Shown piece after piece: positions 56,002 to 63,758 of a DNA stretch of 64,000 nt (position 1 is the first letter of the stretch; every line of letters begins with the position of its first letter). A program made the translations under genes and the position numbers. The stretch is taken from the NCBI GenBank assembly GCA_041300525.1, contig JBGLNJ010000001.1:186001-250000 (forward strand). Reading direction: 5' to 3'. Source of the stretch: JBGLNJ01 sp041300525 (GTDB taxonomy: Bacteria; Chloroflexota; Anaerolineae; Fen-1058). The notes under the pieces are model-generated. The model saw only the letters and a list, made by a program, of their open reading frames with translations, was not told the DNA's origin and made no database searches.

Positions 56002-56280
56002 TCACTCTGCGCTCTTTGCCTGTGCATCCTGCGTCAATTGCGCCAGGTACTTTTCAACCTGCTCGCGGATCCACGGCCATTCCTTGGCCTTGAGGTTGAA
56101 CTTTTGCGACTGGGTGATGCCGCCTTGCGGGCTGGCGCGTCCGCGCGCCACGCGCACCTTGCGCCCGCCTTGCGAGTCCTCGATGATGCCTACCTGGACA
56201 TACCAGCCGGCGCCCAGCGCAAAAGGCTCCGAAGCAGCGATCCACTTGCTGCTATAGTCTTTCTCTTTTTCGTCGGCCAT
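56002..56280 (-). CDS. Small hypothetical protein
   Basis: 92 residues, charged ends, beta-rich centre (WYVQVGIIEDSQGGRKVRVA). The beta strands plus a final helix loosely recall PC4-like single-stranded DNA binders, but no diagnostic motif is seen. It lies 62 bp upstream of the cyclase on the same strand. Confidence 0.65.
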   Translation of the reverse strand: MADEKEKDYSSKWIAASEPFALGAGWYVQVGIIEDSQGGRKVRVARGRASPQGGITQSQKFNLKAKEWPWIREQVEKYLAQLTQDAQAKSAE

Positions 56281-56345
56281 GTTTCACCTCTGTGAAATTC
56301 AGTTTGATTTAGGATTGTAGCCCAAAACGCGCTGCTGGACAAATC

Positions 56346-56374
56346 AAAAAACTGCCTGGTCATCCCAGACAGTT
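56346..56374 (-). terminator. Terminator of the Cys-rich mini-protein gene
   Basis: On the minus strand AACTGTCTGG and CCAGGCAGTT pair (one wobble), followed by a T-run. Confidence 0.75.
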
Positions 56375-56393
56375 CCATTTCAGGGGAGTGGGG

Positions 56394-56558
56394 TCATTTG
56401 CGCAAATCGGCCATGTACTCTTCCAGTTCTGCGATCTGTTCAGCTTTGGTCTGGTAGCGGCGTTGAAACTGACCCTGGTGGCAACCGCACTCACATTCGC
56501 TGCCGCAGCCACATTCGCAATCGCAGACATGCTGCTCGTGTCCCTCGTTGCCACACAT
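56394..56558 (-). CDS. 54-residue Cys-rich metal-binding-type mini-protein
   Basis: Begins MCGNEGHEQH; residues 12-26 hold eight closely spaced Cys in alternating CDCECGCG and CECGC patterns, with His27. A short coiled coil closes the protein (AEQIAELEEYMADLRK). ATG 56556-56558 follows AAGGAAGG, and a terminator sits directly downstream, so it is a real monocistron. The N-terminus resembles metallothionein-like ligands; small proteins with Cys/His clusters plus this type of helix occur in other bacteria. The metal and function are unknown. Confidence 0.75.
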   Translation of the reverse strand: MCGNEGHEQHVCDCECGCGSECECGCHQGQFQRRYQTKAEQIAELEEYMADLRK

Positions 56559-56599
56559 CGTTATCCTTCCTTTCTATCGGTGATCGGCCAATGTCGGCC

Positions 56600-57223
56600 T
56601 CATCCCTTGTCCACAGTGACGTGCGCCCGACGCCGGCGCCAAACCGCCACCACAATCAAAAGCGCGGCCAGAATCACGCCCGGAATAAGCCATCCACTTC
56701 CTGCGCCGGTGAGTGGGAGACCGCCCAAAGACTGGGGAGAGCCACTCGCTTCCACGCACGGGGCGATGGATGGCTCGGCATAGTCGCCCACGCCCCACCC
56801 CACTTTGCCTTCCGGTGAGCGGAACTTCCACCACCACAGCCCATCGGCACCCACGGGCCCAGCCAGCACACGCACTTGTTGCCCAACGCCGACGACCTGC
56901 ACGTACGCCGCGCCAAAGCCCGGCTCTTCATTCAGGTTCAGCATATCAGGCCGAACCACCTGCGCACACCCGTTAATGGTGAACTTGGTCGGCAGTGGGC
57001 CTTCTGGAACAAGCGCCGTGCCTTTGTACTTTATCACGGCCTCCGCGTCAGGCGCAGAAGGGCCAGGCGGAGGCGGGGGAGGTGGAGGAGGCGGGCCTTG
57101 AAATTGTGGACTTGCGGCCTCGACAGGTGACGCGCCTAAAACGAGCGCGATCACGGCAAAGCCAGCCACGGCTACGGCAAGTCCCAGCCAGATAGTGCTA
57201 GATGTAAGTCGCTTCATATTCAT
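56600..57223 (-). CDS. Secreted SH3-like protein with LPLTG sorting-type C-terminus
   Basis: 207 residues. Signal peptide (about 1-36), a run of ten prolines, then an SH3-like beta domain (VVGVGQQVRVLAGPVGADG with WWWKF and VGWGVGDYAEP). The C-terminus is GGLPLTGAG, a hydrophobic helix and RRRR. That is the layout of a sortase LPxTG signal, though it could also simply be a membrane anchor. No sortase is in the window. Confidence 0.8.
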   Translation of the reverse strand: MNMKRLTSSTIWLGLAVAVAGFAVIALVLGASPVEAASPQFQGPPPPPPPPPPGPSAPDAEAVIKYKGTALVPEGPLPTKFTINGCAQVVRPDMLNLNEEPGFGAAYVQVVGVGQQVRVLAGPVGADGLWWWKFRSPEGKVGWGVGDYAEPSIAPCVEASGSPQSLGGLPLTGAGSGWLIPGVILAALLIVVAVWRRRRAHVTVDKG

Positions 57224-57549
57224 GCGGTTCCCCCCTTGTGAGTTTGGACAAACGCCAACTCGGACGAGAAGGCCGGCTCCATGAAACTAATTTTAGCCCC
57301 AAACTCATTCCAGCACAAGTCCACCGTTGAGGCGTGCGTCATTTTTTGATGCTGTTGGCGAATCCCGGTCAGCAGAACTTGCAACCTGCTGGGGCAAATC
57401 GCGCGGCCCCGAACAAGCTATCGGCAACGAGCAAACGGATTGTGCCAAGACGCAAGAACCTGCAGCACAAACTTTTAACGACCATAGAGTTTATTCACAA
57501 TAAGGCTCACTTATGTTACACTTGGCACCAGTCCGCATGGAGGTGTCGC
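57224..57549. other. 326-bp gap before the transposase remnant
   Basis: No convincing gene on either strand. The left end is the leader of the LPLTG protein gene. The right end is AT-richer (57480-57520) and gives a GGAGG before the ATG at 57550. Nothing else recognised. Confidence 0.5.
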
Positions 57550-57657
57550 ATGGGTGCCATTATCACCGAGAAGATATTACGCGAGAATCCTGAACTGGTC
57601 AAGGCATTCACGGGTCTGCCGGAGCCGATGCGACTCCCGACGATATACGGGCGATGA
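57550..57657 (+). pseudogene. N-terminal scrap of an IS transposase
   Basis: ATG 57550 after GGAGG reads MGAIITEKILRENPELVKA then FTGLP. ENPELxxxFTGLP recalls the N-terminal region of IS5-type transposases. The sequence is cut near 57615, where an oxidoreductase remnant in another frame begins. Only about 22 residues remain, so the call is tentative. Confidence 0.45.
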
Positions 57658-57881
57658 AGGTATTTATTGATGAGCATCGCACCGAAACAACGCCTTTCGA
57701 TATTGTGGTGGAAGGTCAAACGCCAGGCGACGACCCCGAAAAGGCCGCCTCTATCGTCCGTCCCTGGGCAGAGGCGGGCGCAACGTGGTGGATTGATGGG
57801 ATGTGGGACGCGCTCGATAACCCTGAAAAGAGAGACGCAATCCCCAAACGCCTCCAGCAAGGGCCGCCGCGCCTGGAATGA
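57612..57881 (+). pseudogene. C-terminal remnant of an LLM-class flavin-dependent oxidoreductase
   Basis: Reads ADATPDDIRAMKVFIDEH, then FDIVVEGQTPGDDPEKA, AGATWWIDGMWDAL and KRLQQGPPRLE-stop. This is the final 85 residues of a luciferase-like monooxygenase family protein. The flavin barrel is missing. Its last codons and the next 40 bases recur at 58929-58983. Confidence 0.75.
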
Positions 57882-57922
57882 CGCAGCAGTGTTCAAGCAC
57901 TACCCAGGATCGGAGAAATTCT
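57868..57922 (+). repeat. 55-bp direct repeat, copy 1 (LLM gene 3' end plus flank)
   Basis: Starts CCGCGCCTGGAATGACG, continues GCAGTGTTCAAGC, and ends ATCGGAGAAAT. About 80% identical to copy 2 at 58929-58983. Confidence 0.75.
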
Positions 57923-57977
57923 ATAGATGGGCTTGATCGCCGAGACCACGATCCGTTGCCTGAATGGAGGGAGCCGT

Positions 57978-58898
57978 ATGCGCGCACCCAAGAGATTACA
58001 ACCAGGAGATACAATTGGCATCGTCTCAACTTCGTCTCCAACAAAGCCAGAGGCTGTAGACCGTATGAAGGAGTACTTGCTACAAAAGGGATATTCAGTT
58101 AAAGTCGCTCCCCATACTTTGGCCAGTTTTGGCTTTCTTGCCGGAATGCCTCAAGTCAGAGCTAATGATCTCAACACTATGCTGCGCGACCCTGCCATCA
58201 GAATGATTGTGACTGCTATGGGAGGCGCTGGCGCAGCACATCTCCTTCCCTTGATTGACTATAAAGCTCTTGCATCCGATCCCAAAATGGTTGTCGGCTT
58301 GAGCGACCCGGCGGTGCTCTTGAACGCAATCACTAGCGTTACTGATGTGCCGACCATCCACGGGCCCAATGGCGTTGAATTTGGGTATGATGAGCTAACG
58401 CCATTTGCGGAGGAGAATTTCTGGCCCATCGTCAGTGAAAATCTCTCGCTGCCCCACGTCTTCCCGGTCGGTAACGAAATCAAGGCCATTCGTGGAGATC
58501 GTGCTGTTGAGGGTCGGCTATATGGTGGAACCATGCCAGTGGTGCAGTCACTTATTGGCACTCCTTGGGCGCCACAGTGGAAAGATTCGATCTTGTTCCT
58601 CGAAGAAGTGGATATTCAATTTCCAAGGACAGATAGAATGTTGACACACTTTAGGTTGGCCGGCATATTCGACTCCATCAAGGGCCTCATCATTGGGCAA
58701 CCTGTAGAATGTGAGCCGGTAGATGTTGAGACTCTGGAGAATATCCTTCTCCGAATATGCGCAGACTATGATTTTCCCATCATTACCAATGTCCGTATCG
58801 GCCACACCGATGACAAGATCACCGTGCCGATTGGTTGCCGTGTGCGGCTCGACCCGATAGAGCCTTGCCTGGCGTTGCTAGAGTCTCCAACCTGCTAA
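57978..58898 (+). CDS. Peptidase S66 family protein (LD-carboxypeptidase/MccF-like)
   Basis: 306 residues. Start LQPGDTIGIVSTSSP. The nucleophile Ser is in MVVGLSDPAVLLNAI (GxSD). Glu is in LFLEEVDIQF and the triad His in VRIGHTDDKITVPIG. Relatives trim peptidoglycan tetrapeptides (LdcA) or inactivate microcin C (MccF). No leader peptide, so cytoplasmic. ATG 57978 follows GGAGGGAGCC. Less GC-rich than the core genes, within the accessory stretch. Confidence 0.85.
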   Translation: MRAPKRLQPGDTIGIVSTSSPTKPEAVDRMKEYLLQKGYSVKVAPHTLASFGFLAGMPQVRANDLNTMLRDPAIRMIVTAMGGAGAAHLLPLIDYKALASDPKMVVGLSDPAVLLNAITSVTDVPTIHGPNGVEFGYDELTPFAEENFWPIVSENLSLPHVFPVGNEIKAIRGDRAVEGRLYGGTMPVVQSLIGTPWAPQWKDSILFLEEVDIQFPRTDRMLTHFRLAGIFDSIKGLIIGQPVECEPVDVETLENILLRICADYDFPIITNVRIGHTDDKITVPIGCRVRLDPIEPCLALLESPTC

Positions 58899-58928
58899 CA
58901 GACGGTGAAACAGAGATGAGAGAGGTCT

Positions 58929-58983
58929 GCCGCGCCAGGAATGACGTGGCAGTGTTCAGGCGATATCCGAGATCGGAGGAATG
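58929..58983 (+). repeat. 55-bp direct repeat, copy 2
   Basis: Starts CCGCGCCAGGAATGACG, continues GCAGTGTTCAGGC, and ends ATCGGAGGAAT. It sits directly before the SnoaL gene and supplies its GGAGG ribosome site. Confidence 0.75.
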
Positions 58984-58988
58984 TAAAA

Positions 58989-59363
58989 ATGACGAATACA
59001 CCTAAAGAACTTGTCGAACAGTACTGGCGAGCGGCCAATGATCGAGACTGGCAAACATTTGGCGCTCTGTTACATGAGGACATACTTTACGAGATTCCTC
59101 AAACGAGGGAACGGGTTCGTGGACGGGCCGCCTATCTGAATTTCAATGAAACCTATCCAGGCGATTGGACGCTCGAAATCGTGCGCCTGGTGGCCGATGA
59201 ACATCAGGCGGTGTCTCAAACAGCCTTTCGAGTAAACAGCCAAGAGCAATCCGGGATTTCGTTTTTCGAATTCAAGGACGGGCTGATACATCGGATAGTT
59301 GACTTTTGGCCTGCGCCGTACGAGCCACCCGTTCGACAATCCCAATATGTTGAGCGGTATTGA
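58989..59363 (+). CDS. SnoaL-like (NTF2-fold) protein
   Basis: 124 residues: LVEQYWRAANDRDWQTFGALLHED, FFEFKDGLIHRIVDFWPA and a final Tyr-rich tail are typical of the SnoaL-like family. Members are isomerases, cyclases or ligand binders. No pathway context. ATG 58989 after ATCGGAGGAA. Confidence 0.82.
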   Translation: MTNTPKELVEQYWRAANDRDWQTFGALLHEDILYEIPQTRERVRGRAAYLNFNETYPGDWTLEIVRLVADEHQAVSQTAFRVNSQEQSGISFFEFKDGLIHRIVDFWPAPYEPPVRQSQYVERY

Positions 59364-59401
59364 ACGCAGGCAAAAGCGCAACACATCAAGGAGTCAATTA
59401 T

Positions 59402-60244
59402 ATGATTTGCCAAGTGAACGACCTTGCTATCTATTATGAAGTACATGGAGACGGAATCCCGATCCTGATGCTGCATGGTTTTTACCCAGACCACCATCTG
59501 ATGAAAGGCTGCATGGAACCCATCTTTGACAAACAGTCAGGGTGGAAACGGATCTATCTGGATTTGCCAGGAATGGGACAGACGAAAGGCAAAGACTGGA
59601 TTGACAGCTCGGACAAGATGTTAAAAATCATTCTAGAATTTGTGGAGCAGGTTATCCCCCGGCAGAAATTTCTGATTGTCGGGGAATCGTATGGCGCTTA
59701 CCTGGCGAGGGGCATCGTCTATACAAAACCTGCCTCGGTAGACGGGATGTGCTTGCTATGTCCGTTAATTGTGGCAGACGTGAACAAGAGAACGCTGCCT
59801 CATCCGCTGATCCTTCTTCGGGACGAGGAATTACTGTCTCGTTTGTCGGAATACGAAGCCAACGAGTTTAGGTCTATTACCGTCGTTCAGAACCATCGGA
59901 ACTGGGAGAAATTCCGAGATCACGTCTTGGTAGGCTTGAAAGTAGCAGACAGCGAATTCCTGGAGCGACTGAGAAAAAACGGATACGAGTTTAGCTTTGC
60001 AGTGGATCCGTTGGAGAAACCTTTTGAGAAACCGACGCTTATCTTGATGGGAAGGCAAGATACATCCGTAGGATACCGAGACGCTTGGGACATAATCGAA
60101 AATTATCCCAGAGCAACATTCGCGATTTTAGATAAAGCGGGCCACAACTTGCAGATTGAACAGGAAAGACTATTTGAAGAACTGGTGCTCGAATGGTTAG
60201 AGCGGGTCAAGGCAGAAAGCCGTGTCGCTCCAAGCACAATCTGA
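59402..60244 (+). CDS. Alpha/beta hydrolase
   Basis: 280 residues. Oxyanion region MLHGFYPDHH, nucleophile elbow GESYGAY, acid Asp in LMGRQDTSVGYRDA and His in DKAGHNLQIEQERL. ATG 59402 after AAGGAG. Cytoplasmic; substrate unknown. AT-rich relative to the core genes. Confidence 0.88.
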   Translation: MICQVNDLAIYYEVHGDGIPILMLHGFYPDHHLMKGCMEPIFDKQSGWKRIYLDLPGMGQTKGKDWIDSSDKMLKIILEFVEQVIPRQKFLIVGESYGAYLARGIVYTKPASVDGMCLLCPLIVADVNKRTLPHPLILLRDEELLSRLSEYEANEFRSITVVQNHRNWEKFRDHVLVGLKVADSEFLERLRKNGYEFSFAVDPLEKPFEKPTLILMGRQDTSVGYRDAWDIIENYPRATFAILDKAGHNLQIEQERLFEELVLEWLERVKAESRVAPSTI

Positions 60245-60299
60245 GCGCCGTGGGTAAACTGCTGATCCGGCCTAGAACTGAATCTCAAGAGAGGTAAAG

Positions 60300-61064
60300 A
60301 TGAACGTCGCGCAAACTCGTACACGTCAGATGGTCAACAGGGCTTCTCGTGTAGAAACCACTCTATTTCTTCTCATGTCGGTTGATGGCAAAATCACCAG
60401 CGGAGAAAGCGACGACCTCGATTCGGATCGGGACTGGAAAAGGATCAGGGGCGTCAAAGAAGGTCTGCATCAGTATTATCAGATCGAACAGTCCATCGCC
60501 ATCAACTCGTTGAACACAGGCCGAGTGATGGCCAAGATCGGAATCAATTCACGTGCAGAGGCGCCGGAGAAAGTAGAGTGTCTTACCTTCTTCATCGTTG
60601 ATCGAAAGCCGCATCTCAACGAGAATGGCGTCAGTTACCTGGCGCAGTGGGTAGGGAAGCTGTATATCGTCACGAACAATCCCTCACACCCTGCGTTTTC
60701 CGTGAGGCCAAACCACGAGAACGTCGAGGTCATTTTCTACCCCCAAGACGTGGATCTGGCTGACCTGCTGGTGAAGGCAAAGCAGCAGTATGGCATTGAG
60801 CATTTGATAATCGAATCTGGCGGCACTCTGAACTCTATTTTTATCCGTCAAGGATTGATTGACCATGTGATGATTGTTGTTGCGCCCTTACTCGTGGGCG
60901 GGCGAGCCACATCGTCCTTGGTGGACGGGCGATCTCTTCAGACGGAAGAGGAATTGGTTAACCTGAAATCGCTGAAACTGGTCAGGTGCCAGGCGCTTGA
61001 ACATTCGTACCTTCGGCTGGAGTACGACGTGATCAATGAGACGATCATTGATCCCAAGAATTAG
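60300..61064 (+). CDS. RibD C-terminal/dihydrofolate-reductase-like reductase
   Basis: 254 residues. LFLLMSVDGKITSGESDDL, IESGGTLNSIFIRQGLIDHV and PLLVGGRATSSL match the RibD_C reductase fold, without the deaminase domain. Members reduce pyrimidine riboside or other substrates with NADPH. No riboflavin genes are nearby. ATG after AGAGAGG. Last intact gene of the accessory stretch. Confidence 0.85.
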   Translation: MNVAQTRTRQMVNRASRVETTLFLLMSVDGKITSGESDDLDSDRDWKRIRGVKEGLHQYYQIEQSIAINSLNTGRVMAKIGINSRAEAPEKVECLTFFIVDRKPHLNENGVSYLAQWVGKLYIVTNNPSHPAFSVRPNHENVEVIFYPQDVDLADLLVKAKQQYGIEHLIIESGGTLNSIFIRQGLIDHVMIVVAPLLVGGRATSSLVDGRSLQTEEELVNLKSLKLVRCQALEHSYLRLEYDVINETIIDPKN

Positions 61065-61080
61065 TTGATCTGCTTGCGCC

Positions 61081-61433
61081 ATGAGAATCCCATCTAATAA
61101 ATACCGGCAGTTGCTTGAGCGTTACCTTGCGCCCCAGCTTGGCGCAGTTCTGCTCACGGGCACATTGCTCCTGGCGAGCATTGCGCTGCAACTGGCCGGG
61201 CCGCAGGTGGCGCGTTCCTTCATTGACGCGATCCAGGCGAGCGCAGGGGATGAAATCCTGATTCGGGCCGCGTTCTTGTTCATCGGCGTGTCCCTCGTAC
61301 AAAAGGCAATGAGCGGTCCTGGCCGCCTATTGGAGCGAGCGTGTGGCCTGGACGGCGACGAATGCCCTTCGAGCGGATTTGACGGCTCACCTTCTGAAGC
61401 TTGACCAGGGCTTTCAAAGCGCACACGCCGGGC
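61081..61433 (+). pseudogene. N-terminal remnant of an ABC exporter (two frameshifts)
   Basis: LLERYLAPQLGAVLLTGTLL, then QLAGPQVARSFIDAI and FIGVSLVQKAMS form the first membrane helices of a type-1 ABC exporter. An extra G in AGCGGTC (about 61314) shifts the frame; the family sequence continues as VLAAYWSERVAWTATNALRA. A second shift near 61417 precedes AHTPGDV, after which MiaB sequence begins. The ATPase half is missing. Confidence 0.75.
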
Positions 61434-61712
61434 GATGTGCCACCGGAAGAAAAGGAGCGCCGCCGCAAAGCGATTGAGGATTTGCAGGAGTGTGTCGTCG
61501 GCGAGATCAATGCGCGCTTCCTCAATCAGACGGTCGAGGCGCTGGTGGAAGGTGAGCACAAGGGCAAGTGGCGTGGCCGGACACGGACGAACAAACTGGT
61601 GTTCTTTGAAGACGCCCACGCCAACTGGCGCGGCAGGCTGGCTAACCTCGCCATCACATGGACAGGGCCGTGGTCCATGCAGGGTGCTGTTGTGTCGAAT
61701 AGCGGCAGATAA
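61431..61712 (+). pseudogene. miaB: C-terminal remnant of MiaB (tRNA methylthiotransferase)
   Basis: DVPPEEKERRRKAIEDLQE, VGEINARFLNQTVEALVEG, then WRGRTRTNKLVFFEDA and ITWTGPWSMQG: the end of the radical SAM helical region plus the TRAM domain of MiaB. The catalytic radical SAM core is missing. It is joined to ABC exporter sequence at a GDV/DVPP overlap. Confidence 0.8.
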
Positions 61713-61838
61713 AAGTCGCCACACAAATACAAACGCCCCGGCGCTTGACAACCGAGGCGTTCTTGTTCCACTTATGCACTAGAGATGTTTGTGGCACGGC
61801 GCCTCTCATCTCCGACCTCCGACTTCTGACCTCCGCTT

Positions 61839-63086
61839 TCACTTCAAGCTATCCAACTCGTGTCCGGTCTGATCGGTGTATGCGTACATCTTGTAGACCG
61901 GCTTGCGCGCGACGAGGTCTGGCTCGAACTGCTCGATGGGCGCGCCGTTCCCCTCGTGCTCCCAGCGCAGATGGATAGCCTCGCCCCGAATCGCCAGGTA
62001 TTTGGCCCATAGATCGGCGTTGCCGTGCCAGTGGACATAGTCCGGCGAAAAATGCTGCGCGCCCCGGTCGGTTGTCGCCTCGGCGAACTTGAACAGCTCA
62101 AACATCAGGCTCTCGATCTCGCTGACGTGGCTGTAGCTCGTGCCTTTCGCGTTCAGGAGCGGCACGCCCTGGTCATCCAAGAGCGAGCCATACGAGGGCT
62201 TGAGGATGCCGTCGGCGTACAGGTCGCGCACGATGGCGCGGCCCGCGTCTACGATGCGCGCGGCCTCGGCCTTGACCGCGTCGCTGTCCTTGAGCGCAGC
62301 GGCGGCGAATTCGCGCGTGTGGCATTTCCAGCATTTGGCTTCCAGCAGTTGACGGTTGTTGGCTTTGACGTTGAGCGTAGCATCGGCCTTGATGTCCTTG
62401 ATGCGGAAGATCGTGTGCTTGTTGTCGTCCATCGTGTGGCAGGTGACACAGTTCGGCTCTTGCATCCCCGTTGTACCCAACGCCGAAGCTTCGGCCTGGC
62501 GCAGGTGAACGCCGGTCTCTTGCACTTCTTTCTGCGGATGGTCCGGCCCGTTGTGGCACATGCCGCAGGCGTCGTTCACGGCCCTGGCTGTCTTGGGCGG
62601 CTTGAAAGTATGTGCGTCGTGACATGAGATGCACGTCGTGCCGACTTTAAAGTGGCACGACTGGCAGCCTTGCCGTTGCATCGCCGGGAAACCGTCGAGC
62701 AACTTGTAACGCACATTAGTTGTGGCGAGCTTGACTGCTTCCGAGTGGCGCGTCTGCGACCAGCCGGCGAATTCTTTCTCGTGGCATTTGCCGCAGCGTC
62801 CGGGCTGGACCCCGCCATAGGCGAGCGTATCAAGGCTCTCCGGCTTGATCTTGCCGTCGGGGCCGGGGTCGTGGCAGTTGATGCAGGTGACGCCGGCTTT
62901 GCCGTGCGGCGATTGCTTCCATTGTTCATACTGCCAGGGCATTTGAGATTTGTACAGCGCCTCAAAGTTAGCGGCCTGCTGCGTCGTTGCGCCTTGCGGC
63001 AAGATGCGCTTGGGGGCGCAGGCGGCAACCACCAACAGGAGGGCGAGCGCAAAGGCCGTGAGCGTGATCAGTTTGCGAGTGTTCAT
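61839..63086 (-). CDS. HAO-like multihaem cytochrome c lipoprotein
   Basis: 415 residues. Lipobox LLLVVAAC, then seven CXXCH haem sites: CINCH, CGKCH, CQSCH, CISCH, CGMCH, CVTCH, CWKCH. The late PDYVHWHGNADLW and the spacing recall the hydroxylamine oxidoreductase-like octahaem family; an eighth site is not evident. Such proteins interconvert hydroxylamine and nitrite or reduce them to ammonia. The adjacent NapC/NirT cytochrome (start 63719) is its likely electron donor, a HaoCA- or NrfHA-like pair. The lipid anchor would hold it on the outer face of the membrane. Confidence 0.85.
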   Translation of the reverse strand: MNTRKLITLTAFALALLLVVAACAPKRILPQGATTQQAANFEALYKSQMPWQYEQWKQSPHGKAGVTCINCHDPGPDGKIKPESLDTLAYGGVQPGRCGKCHEKEFAGWSQTRHSEAVKLATTNVRYKLLDGFPAMQRQGCQSCHFKVGTTCISCHDAHTFKPPKTARAVNDACGMCHNGPDHPQKEVQETGVHLRQAEASALGTTGMQEPNCVTCHTMDDNKHTIFRIKDIKADATLNVKANNRQLLEAKCWKCHTREFAAAALKDSDAVKAEAARIVDAGRAIVRDLYADGILKPSYGSLLDDQGVPLLNAKGTSYSHVSEIESLMFELFKFAEATTDRGAQHFSPDYVHWHGNADLWAKYLAIRGEAIHLRWEHEGNGAPIEQFEPDLVARKPVYKMYAYTDQTGHELDSLK

Positions 63087-63146
63087 GGATGTTCTCCTGA
63101 ATCTGCTGCGGGCATCCCGATGCCCGCCTGCGTTTTTGGATACGAA

Positions 63147-63719
63147 CTATTTGGTCAGCGGCGTGGGCGTGGCCCAGGTCGGAATTTTCTGGCGGACGAC
63201 GGTGTGCGGCGGCGTCAGGTTGTGGACGAGGTACTGGTGGCACTGCACGCAACGGGTCGTTTCGTGCGCGGTGGCGTGAGCGATTTTGCCTTCTTGGCTT
63301 GCCGGCTCAAAGCGCCATGTGTGGCAGCGGACGCAGTTATCGTCCTTCAGCCGCTCGCGGGCGTGCGCCCGCAGCCGGGGCAAGTTCTCTTGCCACCAGA
63401 ACGGATCGCTCGACGGCTTGAACCAGTGCGAGTACACCTCGTTGAGCGAATCTACTTTGGAGAGCACCAGGTCGGAAAGCTGTGGCGGGACGTGGCAATC
63501 CACACAGTTTGCGACGACGCCTTCGGGGTTATTGACGTGCGTGGACTGTTCCCAGCCCTTGTAGGCATAGTCCAGCTCGTGGCAAGAGATGCAAAACTCG
63601 TTGCTTTCCGTGGCGACGACCGTGCCGGCGAACCCGATAACGCCCAGCACAAACAGTCCCAGGACGACCCATCCGATGCGCTTCCACTTGATCGAGGAGA
63701 GTTGTGGGGGCAGCTTCAC
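63147..63719 (-). CDS. NapC/NirT-family tetrahaem quinol dehydrogenase
   Basis: 190 residues. One N-terminal membrane helix (IGWVVLGLFVLGVIGFAGTV) and four CXXCH haem sites: CISCH, CVDCH, CVRCH, CVQCH. It oxidises membrane quinol and feeds the neighbouring HAO-like cytochrome. GTG 63717-63719 with GGAGG upstream. It ends 60 bp before the HAO-like gene and is presumably co-transcribed. Confidence 0.9.
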   Translation of the reverse strand: MKLPPQLSSIKWKRIGWVVLGLFVLGVIGFAGTVVATESNEFCISCHELDYAYKGWEQSTHVNNPEGVVANCVDCHVPPQLSDLVLSKVDSLNEVYSHWFKPSSDPFWWQENLPRLRAHARERLKDDNCVRCHTWRFEPASQEGKIAHATAHETTRCVQCHQYLVHNLTPPHTVVRQKIPTWATPTPLTK

Positions 63720-63758
63720 GCGCGCCTCCTTCCCGGTGATGGCGATGGGGCCATCGAA

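Noticed and set aside
57868..58983. Integron attC sites between accessory genes
   Set aside because: The 55-bp repeats lack RYYYAAC/GTTRRRY ends and are absent before the hydrolase and RibD_C genes; they match an LLM gene tail instead.
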